Shown in pieces: positions 1 to 12,200 of a stretch of 64,000 nucleotides of DNA. How positions within the stretch are numbered: the first letter of the stretch is position 1; every line of letters begins with the position of its first letter. The notes beneath the pieces were generated by a model. The model was not told the origin of the DNA, searched no databases, and worked only from the letters and a program-made list of their open reading frames with translations. Source of the DNA: Hydractinia symbiolongicarpus (lineage: Eukaryota > Cnidaria > Hydrozoa > Anthoathecata > Hydractiniidae); contig NC_079882.1 of the NCBI RefSeq assembly GCF_029227915.1, positions 23,379,001-23,443,000 of the forward strand. Direction: 5' to 3'. The position numbers and the translations under genes were made by a program.

Positions 1-1300
1 TTGGGTATTGGGGCGTTCTTAACTGGACAATACTTTTATAACACAGAACTTAAATAATTTTTATATGAATGCTAAGCGGTGTAACGCTACTTTGTTGTTT
101 TTAGTCAAATTTGAAACTCGACAGGCTTGTTCTGAATTTTGGACAAAATTCAGACTTTCAACTACAACTTTAGACTAAATAGAACGTTTGTAGGCCACCG
201 GCTGCAAAGTACTGGTAAATTGATAGCGTTTGGCTATTTCGAGATAGCATGGGTCGGATGTGTTTAATACCCCTAATGATAGTCATTTTTATGAATTGAT
301 ACCCTAGAGCGCCGGATAAATTTAATTGAAACCTCGATCACAGGGCTCTTTAACGCTTGACGGTCTTCTGGCGGGATTTTGGTGATTCTTTTTGTCCCAG
401 AGAGACACTAGCGGTTGCATTCAAATTTGATTGCAACAGGCAAAAGTAAACAGAGAGATTAGTTAAAAACTTCGTTCATCTAATACATTGATAAATGAGG
501 GTTGAATTGTTTTAAAATATTTTTTGGAGGAGAGTGGGTTGGGGATTTGCTTTTCCCGCGCGCCGCGCCCGATGGATAGAAAAGACACGCTTCCGGAAAA
601 TAAGTCCGTTTTTTTCGGTTTTAACTAATAAATAAATAACTACGCGCGAAAGAAGAATAAAAAACAAAAACGATTGAGCTTTTTTTGACAGAAATCAGAA
701 AAAGAACACAAACAAGGCTCATCAAGGTTTTTTTTCTTTTAACTGATGTTTATTTTATAGCTAATGACGATATTTAGTTGTGTGGTGCCGCCTTGCTTGC
801 TAGCTTGTGTTAAATTTTAAAAACTCTCACTTCAGTCACAGCCACTCAATCACACAAACAATTTTAGTAGGCCCTTCTGAATATTGTTGCACTTGTAATA
901 AAATCATTATATATAATCATTAAGCTTGACTTAGCTACTTCTTACTAGAGATAGATTCTGTGTGGTTCTTCACGCATTTAACTTTGAGTCCAAAACCTTT
1001 TTGAATTTTTACATTTTCCGTGGTAAGCCCTTCTGATTCTAGCAACTGCATGACAGGCAGAAAGACGCGGAAGCTTGCTGAAGAAGAGTCTTTCAACCCA
1101 TTTCTTTCTACCGAAACATTTTTGAGGCTTTAACTATTATCGAGAGTGTAGATCGATAACTTCTTATTGACATAGTTATATAAAGTCATAATTATACCTT
1201 CGTGTGAAGAAACAGACTAAAAAGGACCTTACTTCACCGAGCACCCAAATCTTTTTGCCTGCTACGCAATTATTAAAGCTGAAAGGGCTTACTGCGGAGA
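1..1300. other. Intergenic, no gene recognised
   Basis: No open frame here looks like a protein family. A short GC-rich patch near 555-570 (CCGCGCGCCGCGCCCG) stands out in AT-rich surroundings and could belong to an upstream promoter, but no TATA or initiator context supports this. There are no repeats of note. Confidence 0.5.
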
Positions 1301-1389
1301 ATGACATTCAAAAAGTCAATGCTTATCATTCTTGTGATACTGTTTGAGTCTGTTTCCCTAAGCGAAAGATGGGAGCAGTGGTTCGTCAG
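1301..1389 (+). CDS. Possible signal-peptide first exon of a secreted protein
   Basis: An ATG at 1301 opens 29 complete codons with textbook signal-peptide layout: a basic n-region (MTFKKS), a hydrophobic core (MLIILVILF) and a small-residue cleavage zone (ESVSLS), followed by a charged, tryptophan-rich stretch (ERWEQWFV). A plausible donor, CAG|GTATAA, follows at 1389/1390. If unspliced, the frame ends after 42 codons. No matching downstream exon could be identified before 2165, and joining it to the DONSON exon acceptor at 2162 gives an early stop. It may be the start of a gene nested near DONSON, a tiny peptide gene or chance. The family is not recognised. Confidence 0.25.
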
Positions 1390-2148
1390 GTATAATTACG
1401 TAGAAATTGGTCTAATTTTCTATTGAAGCACGTTTTGACATAGTATGTTCCTTATATATGTTTTTAAGGAAAGGGTATTGAAGAGTTTTGGTCCGTGTTC
1501 CGAAAGGCAGCCTTTCCAGATGTTTCTTTGATTTAAGTTAACAAACTTAAGATGACATTTTGAAGACTAAATGCCACCTTTTCTATCTTTGTGTTTTATT
1601 TTAATAAAATGACCACGGTGCTTTTAGCGTCTAGAGTTGTGATTATTAGGGAAGGGCATTTAGGGGACAAAAATAAATATATCTTTTTTTACCTTTTATA
1701 AACCTTATATTTAAGAAGAAATCAGTAAAATCTGCTTTTGTATAATAATATGAGTTGCTTACAAAACAACCAAAATCTTTATAATCAAGTTATTTTGCAC
1801 TAAGGCTGTGTGCAACATTTTAGACCTTGCTGTGTTATTTTAAACAAACGACACTAAGACATATAATACATAAGTGATTCATTGACAGAAGACAATAATC
1901 GCTAGTTCCTTTTTGATCATGCCAGCAATTTTTGTCTGAGATTTTTTTACTTTTTGTTGAAATTATAAAAAACGCAAAATGGTCATGAACATCAAACGAA
2001 GCGGTAAGAGCAAGGGGTTGGGGGAAAAACATATTTTGTTAATGGTACCTAAGTAAACATCTAGATACAGTGCTTGATAAAAATCTGTTTAAACACACAC
2101 AGACACACAAACTGTCAAGCATAAACGTGTATTGATGTAATGTCTAGT

Positions 2149-2163
2149 ATTTCCTACTTTAGT
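2149..2163 (+). promoter_or_regulatory. Acceptor site just before the DONSON start codon
   Basis: A pyrimidine-rich tract ends in TTTAG two bases before the ATG at 2165. The first coding exon is therefore probably preceded by an intron (5' UTR exon upstream) or is a spliced-leader addition site. The sequence alone cannot separate the two. Confidence 0.45.
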
Positions 2164-2164
2164 G

Positions 2165-4328
2165 ATGAAGCAAAATAATGGAAGACTTATACTTAAGGTT
2201 AAAAAGCGAAGAGATTCTGTCCCATCATCAAACAAAGTGAACCAGCATATTCTAAATAACAAAGAAAATGAAGAAGCAAAACGTGGTCAGAAAAGACCAA
2301 ATCCTTTTACCAAATTGGACACTGTTAAGAAATTACAACGGAGTAGTCCGTTGAAAACAGTTGAAAACACTTTCTTAAGAAAACTTGAAACTTGTGGTAA
2401 AAGTAGGCACATTATTGTGTCACATGAAAGTACAGCTGCTGAAAGTACTATTCCACACAATGATTTTAAAGAGGAGACAGAACAGCCGAAATACTCATAT
2501 AAAAACTTAGAATTCCCTCTGGATTGGAGTTTAAAACAAAAAATTAGGTTCATGTCAAGTAAGCCTTTTGATAAATGCAAAAACACTAAATCAGTTGATG
2601 AATCACAAGGCATTGTTGATTTTACAGAGCGAAAATTGGATGGAACAAAGTTATGTTGTTGTCTTCATAACTGGATGCACCCGTGTTTACCTGGTATATC
2701 TAATTTTCCTGTCAAATCAAAATCTACTGTTGGAGTAAAGGATGATAAAAGTTTAAATATCATTGCAAGTAATAAAAAGTTTGGCGACTTTGTCATGGAT
2801 CAGTGGAGATTAAGTTTTCAATCTTTGTTCAATATGTTAAAAACTAAGCACTGCCCGTATTTTTACTTGTGTTCGTATCAGTTGACAGTGTTGTTTAAAG
2901 CATCTGGTGTTGGTGAAAATCAAATGGTTGCTATTGTTACTCCTACTACGAAAGGATTTCGTCAAATGTTGAAAGATGAAGGTAAAGCTTAAGTGTTTTG
3001 CATCAATGCAGCAAATCTTAATGTTGCAGAGAATTAATTTTGAGGCAAATTGCAGTACATGTTGAATTAAAAGCACATCTTTAGCAATTGCGGTTGTTTA
3101 AACAGAGTTACAATTTAAATGAAAACAAGATGTATTAACAAATCTATTTTTGTTTGACAAATTTTCGAAGGCACCAAGCCACCGTGATTGTCGTTATTTA
3201 TACATGCTATACACTTGTTATACTTCGCAGACCTCTTCCGAAAAAGTCTGTAACTTCAACATTTGGATTAATACTGGAATCTTCTTAAAATGCTGTATGA
3301 TAACACAAAATAAGTAATTTTTTTTAAATTTTCGTCTTAAAACTGTTGTCATTTCATTTAGGCATTTCTTTTGAGCTTCCACTGGAAAGTACGCCAATTA
3401 ACGTATTAGCCGAAGAAAACTACTCTGATCACGAAGACGAAGAATGTGAAGCAAACTTATTAAATGATTCAAACAATGATGATTTCTTGGACAGCATCGG
3501 GTTAAGCAAAGACCAACATTTTCCGAGTATTGAGGAACAACAAAGATTGGATGCAAAATCAAAAATGCGTCAATTAGATAACCGACCAGAATCAACCATT
3601 AAAATCAAAAATTGTCAAGCTTTGTTTAATTTTTTGCTAAATGCAAAGTTTCTGTGTCCACCTTCAGGCAACATGATGGGTGTTCCTCCAACATTGCTTT
3701 CTCCAGCCCCCTTTGAAGGAGCAACATTGTCTAAATGTAAAGTCACACATGGACCAGTGAAGCATGTAAAGAAATGGAACACTTACATGGTAATTTTTTA
3801 ACTTCAAATATATTTTGTTTGCAAATTAATTTTCTTTTCTTAAGGTAAAAGCAATTTCCTAAGCAATGTAAGCATGTCCATAAAATTTTAAACCCCAACC
3901 AATCCAATCGTCTAGTAATTTTTAAACGAGTGGACGTTTAATAGAGGAAAGACGGTTTTATTTATGATTTAGAAACCAAATTGCAAAAAAAAATCAGAAT
4001 AAATTGTGTTGTAAAAAGTAGTATATAATTCTGTTTTTCTTAGGTAAATTGCGTGGATGTAAGTGGCTATATCTTACCCACTCAACTAAAACGTTTAGTG
4101 GAACTTTTTGCGGATAAAACACACGATGAGTTGATCATTCAAACGAAAACCTTTGAAAAGCTATGCCCACTAAACCTCAACAATGAAGAAAAACTCGATC
4201 AATGTTCGATCAATGATGATAATAGATTTGGCGTGTCGTTATCAATGTTGGGTTATTTAAATCAAAAGTGCACCGCTCTTCCTGATCATTCAGATATTTT
4301 ATTTAATGATAACGAATTTAAATTTTAG
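2165..4328 (+). CDS. DONSON: DONSON homologue (replication fork/initiation factor), 3 coding exons
   Basis: Coding exons are 2165-2981, 3362-3789 and 4044-4328. All junctions are GT..AG, phases agree, and they give 509 residues (vertebrate DONSON is about 560). DONSON is a nuclear protein that delivers GINS to MCM in CMG helicase assembly and stabilises forks. Residues 1-110 are basic and low in conservation. Conserved sequence starts at the FPLDWSLKQ block (about residue 117) and includes the KHCPYFYLCSYQLTVLF and PTTKGFRQMLKDEG blocks. The exon 1/2 junction rebuilds DEGISFELPLE, matching the family. The C-terminal exon holds the GYILPTQLKRL block typical of the family. The ATG at 2165 was chosen because an acceptor-like TTTCCTACTTTAG ends two bases before it, so the true 5' exon is untranslated or trans-spliced. 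No clear AATAAA follows the stop. The gene converges on the phosphatase gene downstream. Confidence 0.93.
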
Positions 4329-6208
4329 CATTTTATCACTTGCATGTATTTTTTTATCCATATCTTTGAAATATTTAGCGGACATGTGAAGTCAAGGGAA
4401 AGAATTTCCCACCAAGCAATACCTTATATTTTTAGTAATTCTTAAATGTCATACAAAATATTAATTAACTTGATTGACTATTTATTCTATATTTTATTTT
4501 ATTTTTTTTACGTCATAATATATATCACTAGTTAATAGTTAGATTTGTTTTCTAATCTGTCTTCAAAACAATCAGAGGTTACGGTGAGTTCTTCATGATT
4601 TTCTAGGGCGGTTGCTAGGGCACGGTTTACATTTAACATACCCACAGATGACAGATAATTGACATGATAGTTCCGTTCTACGTTTTCTGTGATTTATCAC
4701 ATTTTCGCACACATCAAATTTTCGACTCTTAGTTGTGCGGGAATACTAATTTTTCGAGCATCCGGTTATACGAAAAATGCGCGTAAATTTGATTTGTGCA
4801 AAAAAATTTTTTTCAGAAAGGCGTGTAAATAAGGTTGCAAAAAAAAAATTTCATGTAGAATAGTCAAAAATGGCCACCACTTCTTGAAAGATCTAGGAAA
4901 ACTTCCGAAAAATTATTCTTTAAATCTGTTTTTTGCTCAGTTCTATTTTTATGGAAGCTGTTTACGGTTTTTTCTTATTATAAACCCTTTGTTTGTTGCT
5001 CCTAGAATAACATTTCTGAATGGTCGTCCTACATATGCTTCGGTGATACTGGTACCTGTCGTACAATAAAAAATTCCGCGATAGAAAAAAAAGGGAACCA
5101 ATTAGGCCAAAGTTCACAGTTACGCTGGTAGTCTACTTGATCAATATAACCACACCCGAGGGGAAAGTGGTATAAGAAGCAAGGTTTGTCTCGTCCCTTG
5201 AATTTTTGTCTTCTTTTTACCTGCTTTCCTTCTCAATATACGGCACTGCACCCACCACAGGAATTTAGAGACCCAAAATAAACAAAAATTTTGTTCTAAA
5301 AATATAAAGAATTTTGACCAATGTTGTGTTTGAGTTGGCAAAAAGTCAGAACTGAGTCAGAACATTGTAACCTAAAAACTTACTGTTTTAATGCCTTTCA
5401 AATAATAAGATAAATGCTGACACCAGCGTAAAATTGTCAGTTGTTTTTTTACATGTCATAATTCTGTAATCCAACAAGTAGATTTGACATGTAATACCAT
5501 TTTCTATAGTGACTGAAAATTTCACTTGTTCAGTAAGTACAGGGACTTTTCCTTATACATTCTAGTCTGCAAAATACCACAAGGCATTTAGTTAGAAACC
5601 AGAAAACCCCATGAAGTCATATAAACACTTACCGTGACATCTCTAGTTTCGCCATACTATAGTATGACGAAACTAGAGATCTTTCAGGTTCAAAGTATAC
5701 CTAAGACTACAGTTTTTAAAAATCTGAATGTTTCAATTTTCACGATCTTATCTTAGCATGGTGCACCAATTATACCTTTGATGTCTTTGCAGATGTTTTA
5801 CATATCTTTAAACAAATCCTTAAATCCTGAGGTATGGATTTAAGTTATACTATTATCGAAAAAGCAAAATTTATTCTCCAATGGTGTTTTATGTATTTAC
5901 AGCCGCAAGAATATAATATAAATAAATACAAACAAAATATTTATGTAACAATCATACATAGTATGTAATATAAAACTAAGAAAGACTAACAGTTCCAGCC
6001 TCGTTTCCAGTACTCAAAGGGAGTATTGGGAAAGAGGATGCAACAAAATTCCTAAGGCAAGTAAGAGGACCTTAAAAGTGTCTGCAATGGCGAACAATTC
6101 TTTCATAATACGAATTACAGAAACGTTGCATTTAAAAAAAAGAAAGGAGTGAAAATAATGTACAGAAAAGTCAATTTGAAAAAAAATTCTAGAAACTTCG
6201 TTCACCAG
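4329..6208. other. Intergenic between convergent genes
   Basis: This stretch holds the 3' flanks of DONSON and of the phosphatase gene. A reverse-strand AATAAA around 5868-5873 is a candidate polyadenylation signal for the phosphatase. A near-perfect palindrome lies at 5639-5680. Nothing else was recognised; the short open frames look like chance. Confidence 0.5.
5639..5680. repeat. 42-bp near-perfect palindrome
   Basis: Two 21-base arms meet without a spacer (centre ACTATAGT), with one mismatched pair; the outer arm reads ATCTCTAGTTTCG. It lies in the 3' intergenic region between two convergent genes. It could form a cruciform in DNA or a strong hairpin in RNA. It may also be the remnant of a tiny fold-back element. 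Confidence 0.8.
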
Positions 6209-9200
6209 CTACCTCCTTTCAGAGTTCAGCTGCAGTGTGAACCCTTTGGATTTACAAGTATCTTTTTTTGTAAAATTGATATCTAAAGTGAATGGTTTCG
6301 AGCGACAAGATTCTTCGCTAGTGTTCACAAATTCACTTCGACTCGGAGAAGGTATATCGTCCGATCCAGGAGACGGCATAAAGTCTGTCGAAGTCGAAGA
6401 CGGCGTTGTACCGTCGCTATCGGGTGACGGAAATGCGTTACAACTATTTAAGTTCAATCTTTTATTTTCCGTGAAGACGTAAGTATTATTGCGAAATTCT
6501 GACGGCGATTTTAATCCCTCTAGTTTCAGTTCGCTAAGAGGTGTACAGATAAGTTGGGTTTCTTTCAGTAACTCTTGCTCATATTGTAGTAGCTGTCCCA
6601 TGAAATTTAAGTTGGGAGATATCGTCGGACGCTTTTCTTTGACATACCTAAAAATCAAACATAAATATAAACAACATATACTTTTTACGACATTTAAATT
6701 TCTCAATTGAAATACTATACGCTAAGAAAATCCGCAAAAATGAACTAACCTATAAGCGTTATCCAAGGAGAGCGAAAGATGCTTCATAACGTAGGCAATA
6801 GCTATAGTTGCAGATCTTGATACTCCACCAACACAATGGAGAAGAACATGATCATCACTCTCCTTCACTTTGTCTAAAAATATACGTAAAGGTAAAACTT
6901 AAAACAAAGCGATACCTTTTGTTTTACTTTAAATTTACAAAACTGATCAAATACTTTAGAAAGTACTTTTTTGACCTTTTCTAGTGAAAGTTCAAAGGAG
7001 CTTACTCATGTTTTGATGAGTCAGCGAAATGAGAGAAACACGAAGCAAGCAGATGTTGTAGAAACCACTTGTAAATTTTATTCCGACATTATCTAATAGG
7101 AAGCCAGCCGGTAAAGTTTGTCGTAATAAAATTAGTCAGGGAAGAAAAATAAAACTATTCAACCCTCAAAATCCCTTGTAAATAGAAAAAAATCTCCCTG
7201 AACTAAAAAGAACACGTACCTATGAAATCGAAAGCTGTCTGAAACCACGTGACAATATTTTCATTCGAATTATCTTGTATGGGTATTCTCAGGTAATGAC
7301 CTAAACTACAGTATGGAGTATCGGCTGCCGTCTGACTAGCGTTGAGAACATACTTCACGCGACAAGTTTTAAGGATATCTTCGGATTGCGCGTCTTTCTC
7401 ACTGCCAAGGTATAAAAATGGTAGAACTTTTGTTGGAGGACAAAGCATTGTTGATGCACATGGTGTTGATATGGAAAGAAGCGCGCAACCATTTTTTCGT
7501 TTCGACTCGCATAATTTAGGGAATTTGTACGAGAATTCTGTAAAGCCACCTATAACAAAAAAGAAATCAAATTTATGTAATAAATTGCCAACTTAGATTC
7601 ATTTTTTTTTACATGAAACAGGAAATTTAGTGAATACTAAAATTAGAAAAAACAGACTAATAAATCCTGTACCCATACTCCTTTTTAACCCAATAGCCAT
7701 AACACAAAAATACGTTTTTCTTGTACATAAGGCCCACAAGAAAGATAGAAGAAAATTTCACTTCGCTCTATTTAAACATGGTACAAGAAAAACCTGCTAA
7801 TCAGCAAAATTACATTATGACGTCAGAAATATTGATCCGTTTATTTTTCTTTGCTCATAACATCATTAATCTTGTCAGAGAAACCCTACCTTGAAATGTG
7901 TACTATTTGTGTACACGTGAACAAAACATGAAAAAAAGAACACGCACCATTGCTCTCCAACGTAGAGGTTAAATTTTACTTTTGTAACTGTCCACAATCT
8001 ATTTTAGTGATAGTTATACCACTAACATAAATTATTATATTTGTCTCTACACAAAGCGTAATATGATGTAAAAAAATCAAAAAGAAACAATCCGAGACTA
8101 CAAAAATGAAACAGAACAAAAAAGAATCTTATTAATCACGTATAAGAACTAGTCAGAGTGAGTCTTGTGATGCAAAATGAAGACGCAAAAGTAAAAGCTA
8201 TTTTTTAACAATTACGACATGTCCCATGAATTGAAAAGGAAACCCTGTACACGGGTAACTTTCGCTTATGTCACTTCACAAATATAATTACATGGTCTTC
8301 AAAATGTTTAATTACTTTGTTAATTATGTGTCGTAATTATCAGTCGCGTCTCATTAACGCAAATTATTAACAAATACTGACGCTCCTTGCGTGATACAGC
8401 GTTGCGTCATTCTGCATGACACAGCGTTGTGTCATCCTGTATGACACTTCTCTCAGCGATGTCACGGTATATTATTGGTTATGATGATCTGGGTTATATA
8501 ATCAGCCGTTTATATCTTATCTTCCCTGTTTATACTCACAAGGAATTCCGAACATAATAAGCGATTAGGAGAACAAGAATATAACACACATTTTTATCAT
8601 GGCCTAGAGTTCTAAAGTGCTTGTCACTGCCCCTTTTTTTAAAAAAATAAAATTCTCCTTGGTTATGTTGCAGTCGGTATAATTTTAAGAACTTAAATAT
8701 TCAATAATAGACGATTTAATGACATTAATTTTCGGTAGGATTTATTTTATAAATTTTTTTAGGCTTTCCCCTCATTTTTTTAAATCTTGCCATCTTTACC
8801 TGGTTTTCTAGGTTTAATCTACGTCTTGACCATAACACGTACTACAGTATGGCTGACCAGTGACATGTTCGTCTGTGATTTTAATTAGGCCTCTTAAGCG
8901 TTCTCGCAAATTAGATTAAACGTCACAAGCAACTTCCATCAGTCATGCAATGTTACGGCAACGTAACGGCTAACGAAATGAACGGACAGAGTCTTCAGTA
9001 GTGAAAAAAAATTAAAAGTTGATAAATTTTTCTCGCTGGAAATTTAAAAAATTATTCAACTTATAAGTTCACAAAAATCAATGTACAAAACAGAAAGTAA
9101 GTCTTCTTATGGAAAATAATTACATCAGTAATTTCTTCTTTAAGGGATGTATGAAATATGAGTTTTTGCCATAAGTTTATCTCGCATACCAAGGAAACAC

Positions 9201-12200
9201 TTCTGTTTATATGGTAAACTACCCGCTTACCGAGATCTCGATCGTGCGCACCCAAGATCTCAGTGGGAGGGTAAATGATTTTTTCCTCCATAGAAACAAA
9301 ATTAAATTTTTAAATTAGTTTGTTAACAAACCCTGATAGCAAACAAAATTCAGATCACGCTAAAATATTTACCCTTTCCCATATGAACAGCCCCTGGAAA
9401 TGCCCCTCTCTATCAGAGTGTCGACAGCTTTAATAGAGTGACACATGTAGCCACTTGCAATCCTTTACTCACTCTCAGCATGAATACTAACTATTTACGT
9501 GTCCTAATTTATTAATAAGATGACTCGTGCTGAATATTCATGACAAAGGGTGGTTCTCTCGGAAGTTTTTCGAGACACACGTTGAGAAAAGAAAATATCC
9601 CAAACGCTATAGAAAACGTTACAGCATATATAGAAAAATGACTCAAATTAAAAACAATATTAACAATAAACGACACATCAAAAATAAATAGTTTAAAAAA
9701 ATATGGCAAATATGTGCAAGAAAATATTATCTTAAAAAAAAGCAATGATATTGACTCATGTTAATGGCATTCATACTAAAAAAGGATATCACTTAGTGTA
9801 AACAAAACTTCATCCGTTACCTTTCACAAATAAACTATTAGCCGACAACAAACGCATGTGTTTCTCCATTGATTTAAACACTACCACACATAAGCTGTGT
9901 TGAAGTAGAAATGCAATGAGAAAGTGGAAGTTGCGGAGAACTAATACCCACTTTGAAAAACCGCACAATTTCAGAATAATTACATGTCGACAGGTCCGCT
10001 TTTGTTTGAAAGTCTTTCACGCTTTCTAAAGGATTATTCAATGGTTAGCGTTGCTAAGGCATGAGTCAGTGGTTATATTCAGTGAAGAAGTCAACTCGTT
10101 TGTTATGTGAGGAACATTTCACAGGAAGTTCTTCGCCACATTTTCTTAAACACGAAATCTGTTGCAATTTTTTTTTAATCCTAAGAAATCCGCAAGTGAA
10201 ATAACGCAAATACATATGGTCAAAAGTAAATTCTGAAATTCTGAAATTCAGAGGAATATTGAAGCATCTCACAAATAGCAAAAAAAAAATGGAACGTAAA
10301 ATCTGCAGCGTGCAGCGTGGATTCCCACTATCCTTCACTACAACGTAGTTGCCTAGCAACCGTAGGTACAATAACCCTCTCACCTTTTCCCCTTTTGAGA
10401 GAACCTTTTTTCTTGATAGAACAACCGCAGCCTTCTTCAGTAGTTGCAAAGAGTTTTAGTGTACTTGGCAAGTTGGGTCGCATAGTGTCAGTTAATTGTA
10501 GTGTTAACGGCGACATGGAGTACTTAAATCGTCGAGTAAAACTGTTCTATTAAATATAACACTCTTCCAATGAAAAAAAAGTTAACTTAAGTCTTCTTCT
10601 ATGTCTTTTTTTATTCTCTATAATTTATCTAAGAAAAAAACAAGCATTTTTATTAATTCAGTACATCCTTGAACGACCCACGCGCGTGTCCACCTGGGTT
10701 GTACAATCACATAGCATTGCATGACACCAAATCTTGTAATGCGTCCGGGGTCATGCAAAAACGTAATCTAATGTAACATTTACATTATGTAAGGAAAACA
10801 AAACACATGGCAAGACAAAAACGAAACACTATTATCAGTCCCTTCATCCTCTTTACTCTCAAATGTACTCCACAAATAAATTTTTGATTTGCAGACTCAC
10901 GAAACGTCTGCACTTAGCAACAATCTGATTAATCTGACTGCAACACAAAATCCTGACATGCTTACTTAACTTTAATCTTCACACGTCAACAAAAATGACT
11001 CATGGTTTTACTATACGAGAGCTAACCCTGCAATGCAACCTTCAATATTGCTTGCTATGTATACAAACAATTTGACAAAGAAATTCATGTTATTCAACGA
11101 TTAGATAAAATCATAAAAATTACTCATCTTCTAAACTTGAGAATATTAATCCTCTTTAAAATGTGTGGAGTATTAACTTTTGACTTGATTTAAGCTAACT
11201 AACTGACAATAATCAGTTTCTAATTGGCTGGCCAAACCAGATTATATTTGAATGTGATCTTCGATATATGACTAACACAGTAAAAAAATATGCTTATGTT
11301 AAACACTTTAACAAGCTAGCCTGCTAATCATTAATTTCCTTTTCAGACGCGTCTTGCTGGCGCGAGGGAAAACGCAGGCTAAACCTCGATAATTACTTGA
11401 TCGACTAAAACACACGACCCCCTGATTTAAACTACATAACTCTAGAACTTCGCATATCATCAGGGGGTACTGCCTTTTAAAATGATGAGTTATAATTGGC
11501 CATGACGGAATAGAACTCATTTCCTTTTTAATCAATTTTAATCAAGCTAACGAGCCATTAAAAGAAGAAAAGAGGAAGGAGTATAAACAGTAAAAAAAAC
11601 AAATTTTGTTATTGTAGTTAAAGCTAATTAAAAACAAAACACTTGTCACTGAATGTGGAAAGAAATTACAAAGAAGACAAGAAAACCAATTCGAAAAACC
11701 AGGAAGCATCCTCAGGAAAAACATCAGCAGTGAAAAACGCACGGTCATTTCAAAAAAATATGACGTAACAGAAAAACAACAACAAAAACAACAACAATTA
11801 AAATAAGAACAACAAGGGGAAAAAACGACAAACAAGAAACACCAGTTAATATCTCACAACTCGCATAAACTTCACGCTGTCTGAGCATAGCACCAGCTTA
11901 AAAAAACCTCATTTAACCTTTACACAACACAATAGAAATACTTACAAAGATTAACCTAGCAATTTCTTTCTTTTCTGAGAAGAAACACTCATAAACATTC
12001 ATAATATCTTTCACGAATACACTGACGTATTTTGCTGACAGAATACACTTACGCATCTTGCTGACGTAGTGAAATGAATTCTGCTAACTTAGCACAAAGC
12101 TATGCACACATAGAACAAAACTATAAGCAAATAGACACGATAGAACACTAAATATGAAAAAAATGAGTCAGTCTTATAAAGCTTGTATTTACCTAACGTG

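Noticed and set aside
1835-2032. Reverse-strand 65-codon frame upstream of DONSON
   Set aside because: No family resemblance; it overlaps the probable DONSON 5' region and is of a length expected by chance.
11417-11467. Inverted CCCCCTGAT / ATCAGGGGG pair as a mobile element
   Set aside because: The arms are too short and the interior shows no sign of a family; possibly chance.
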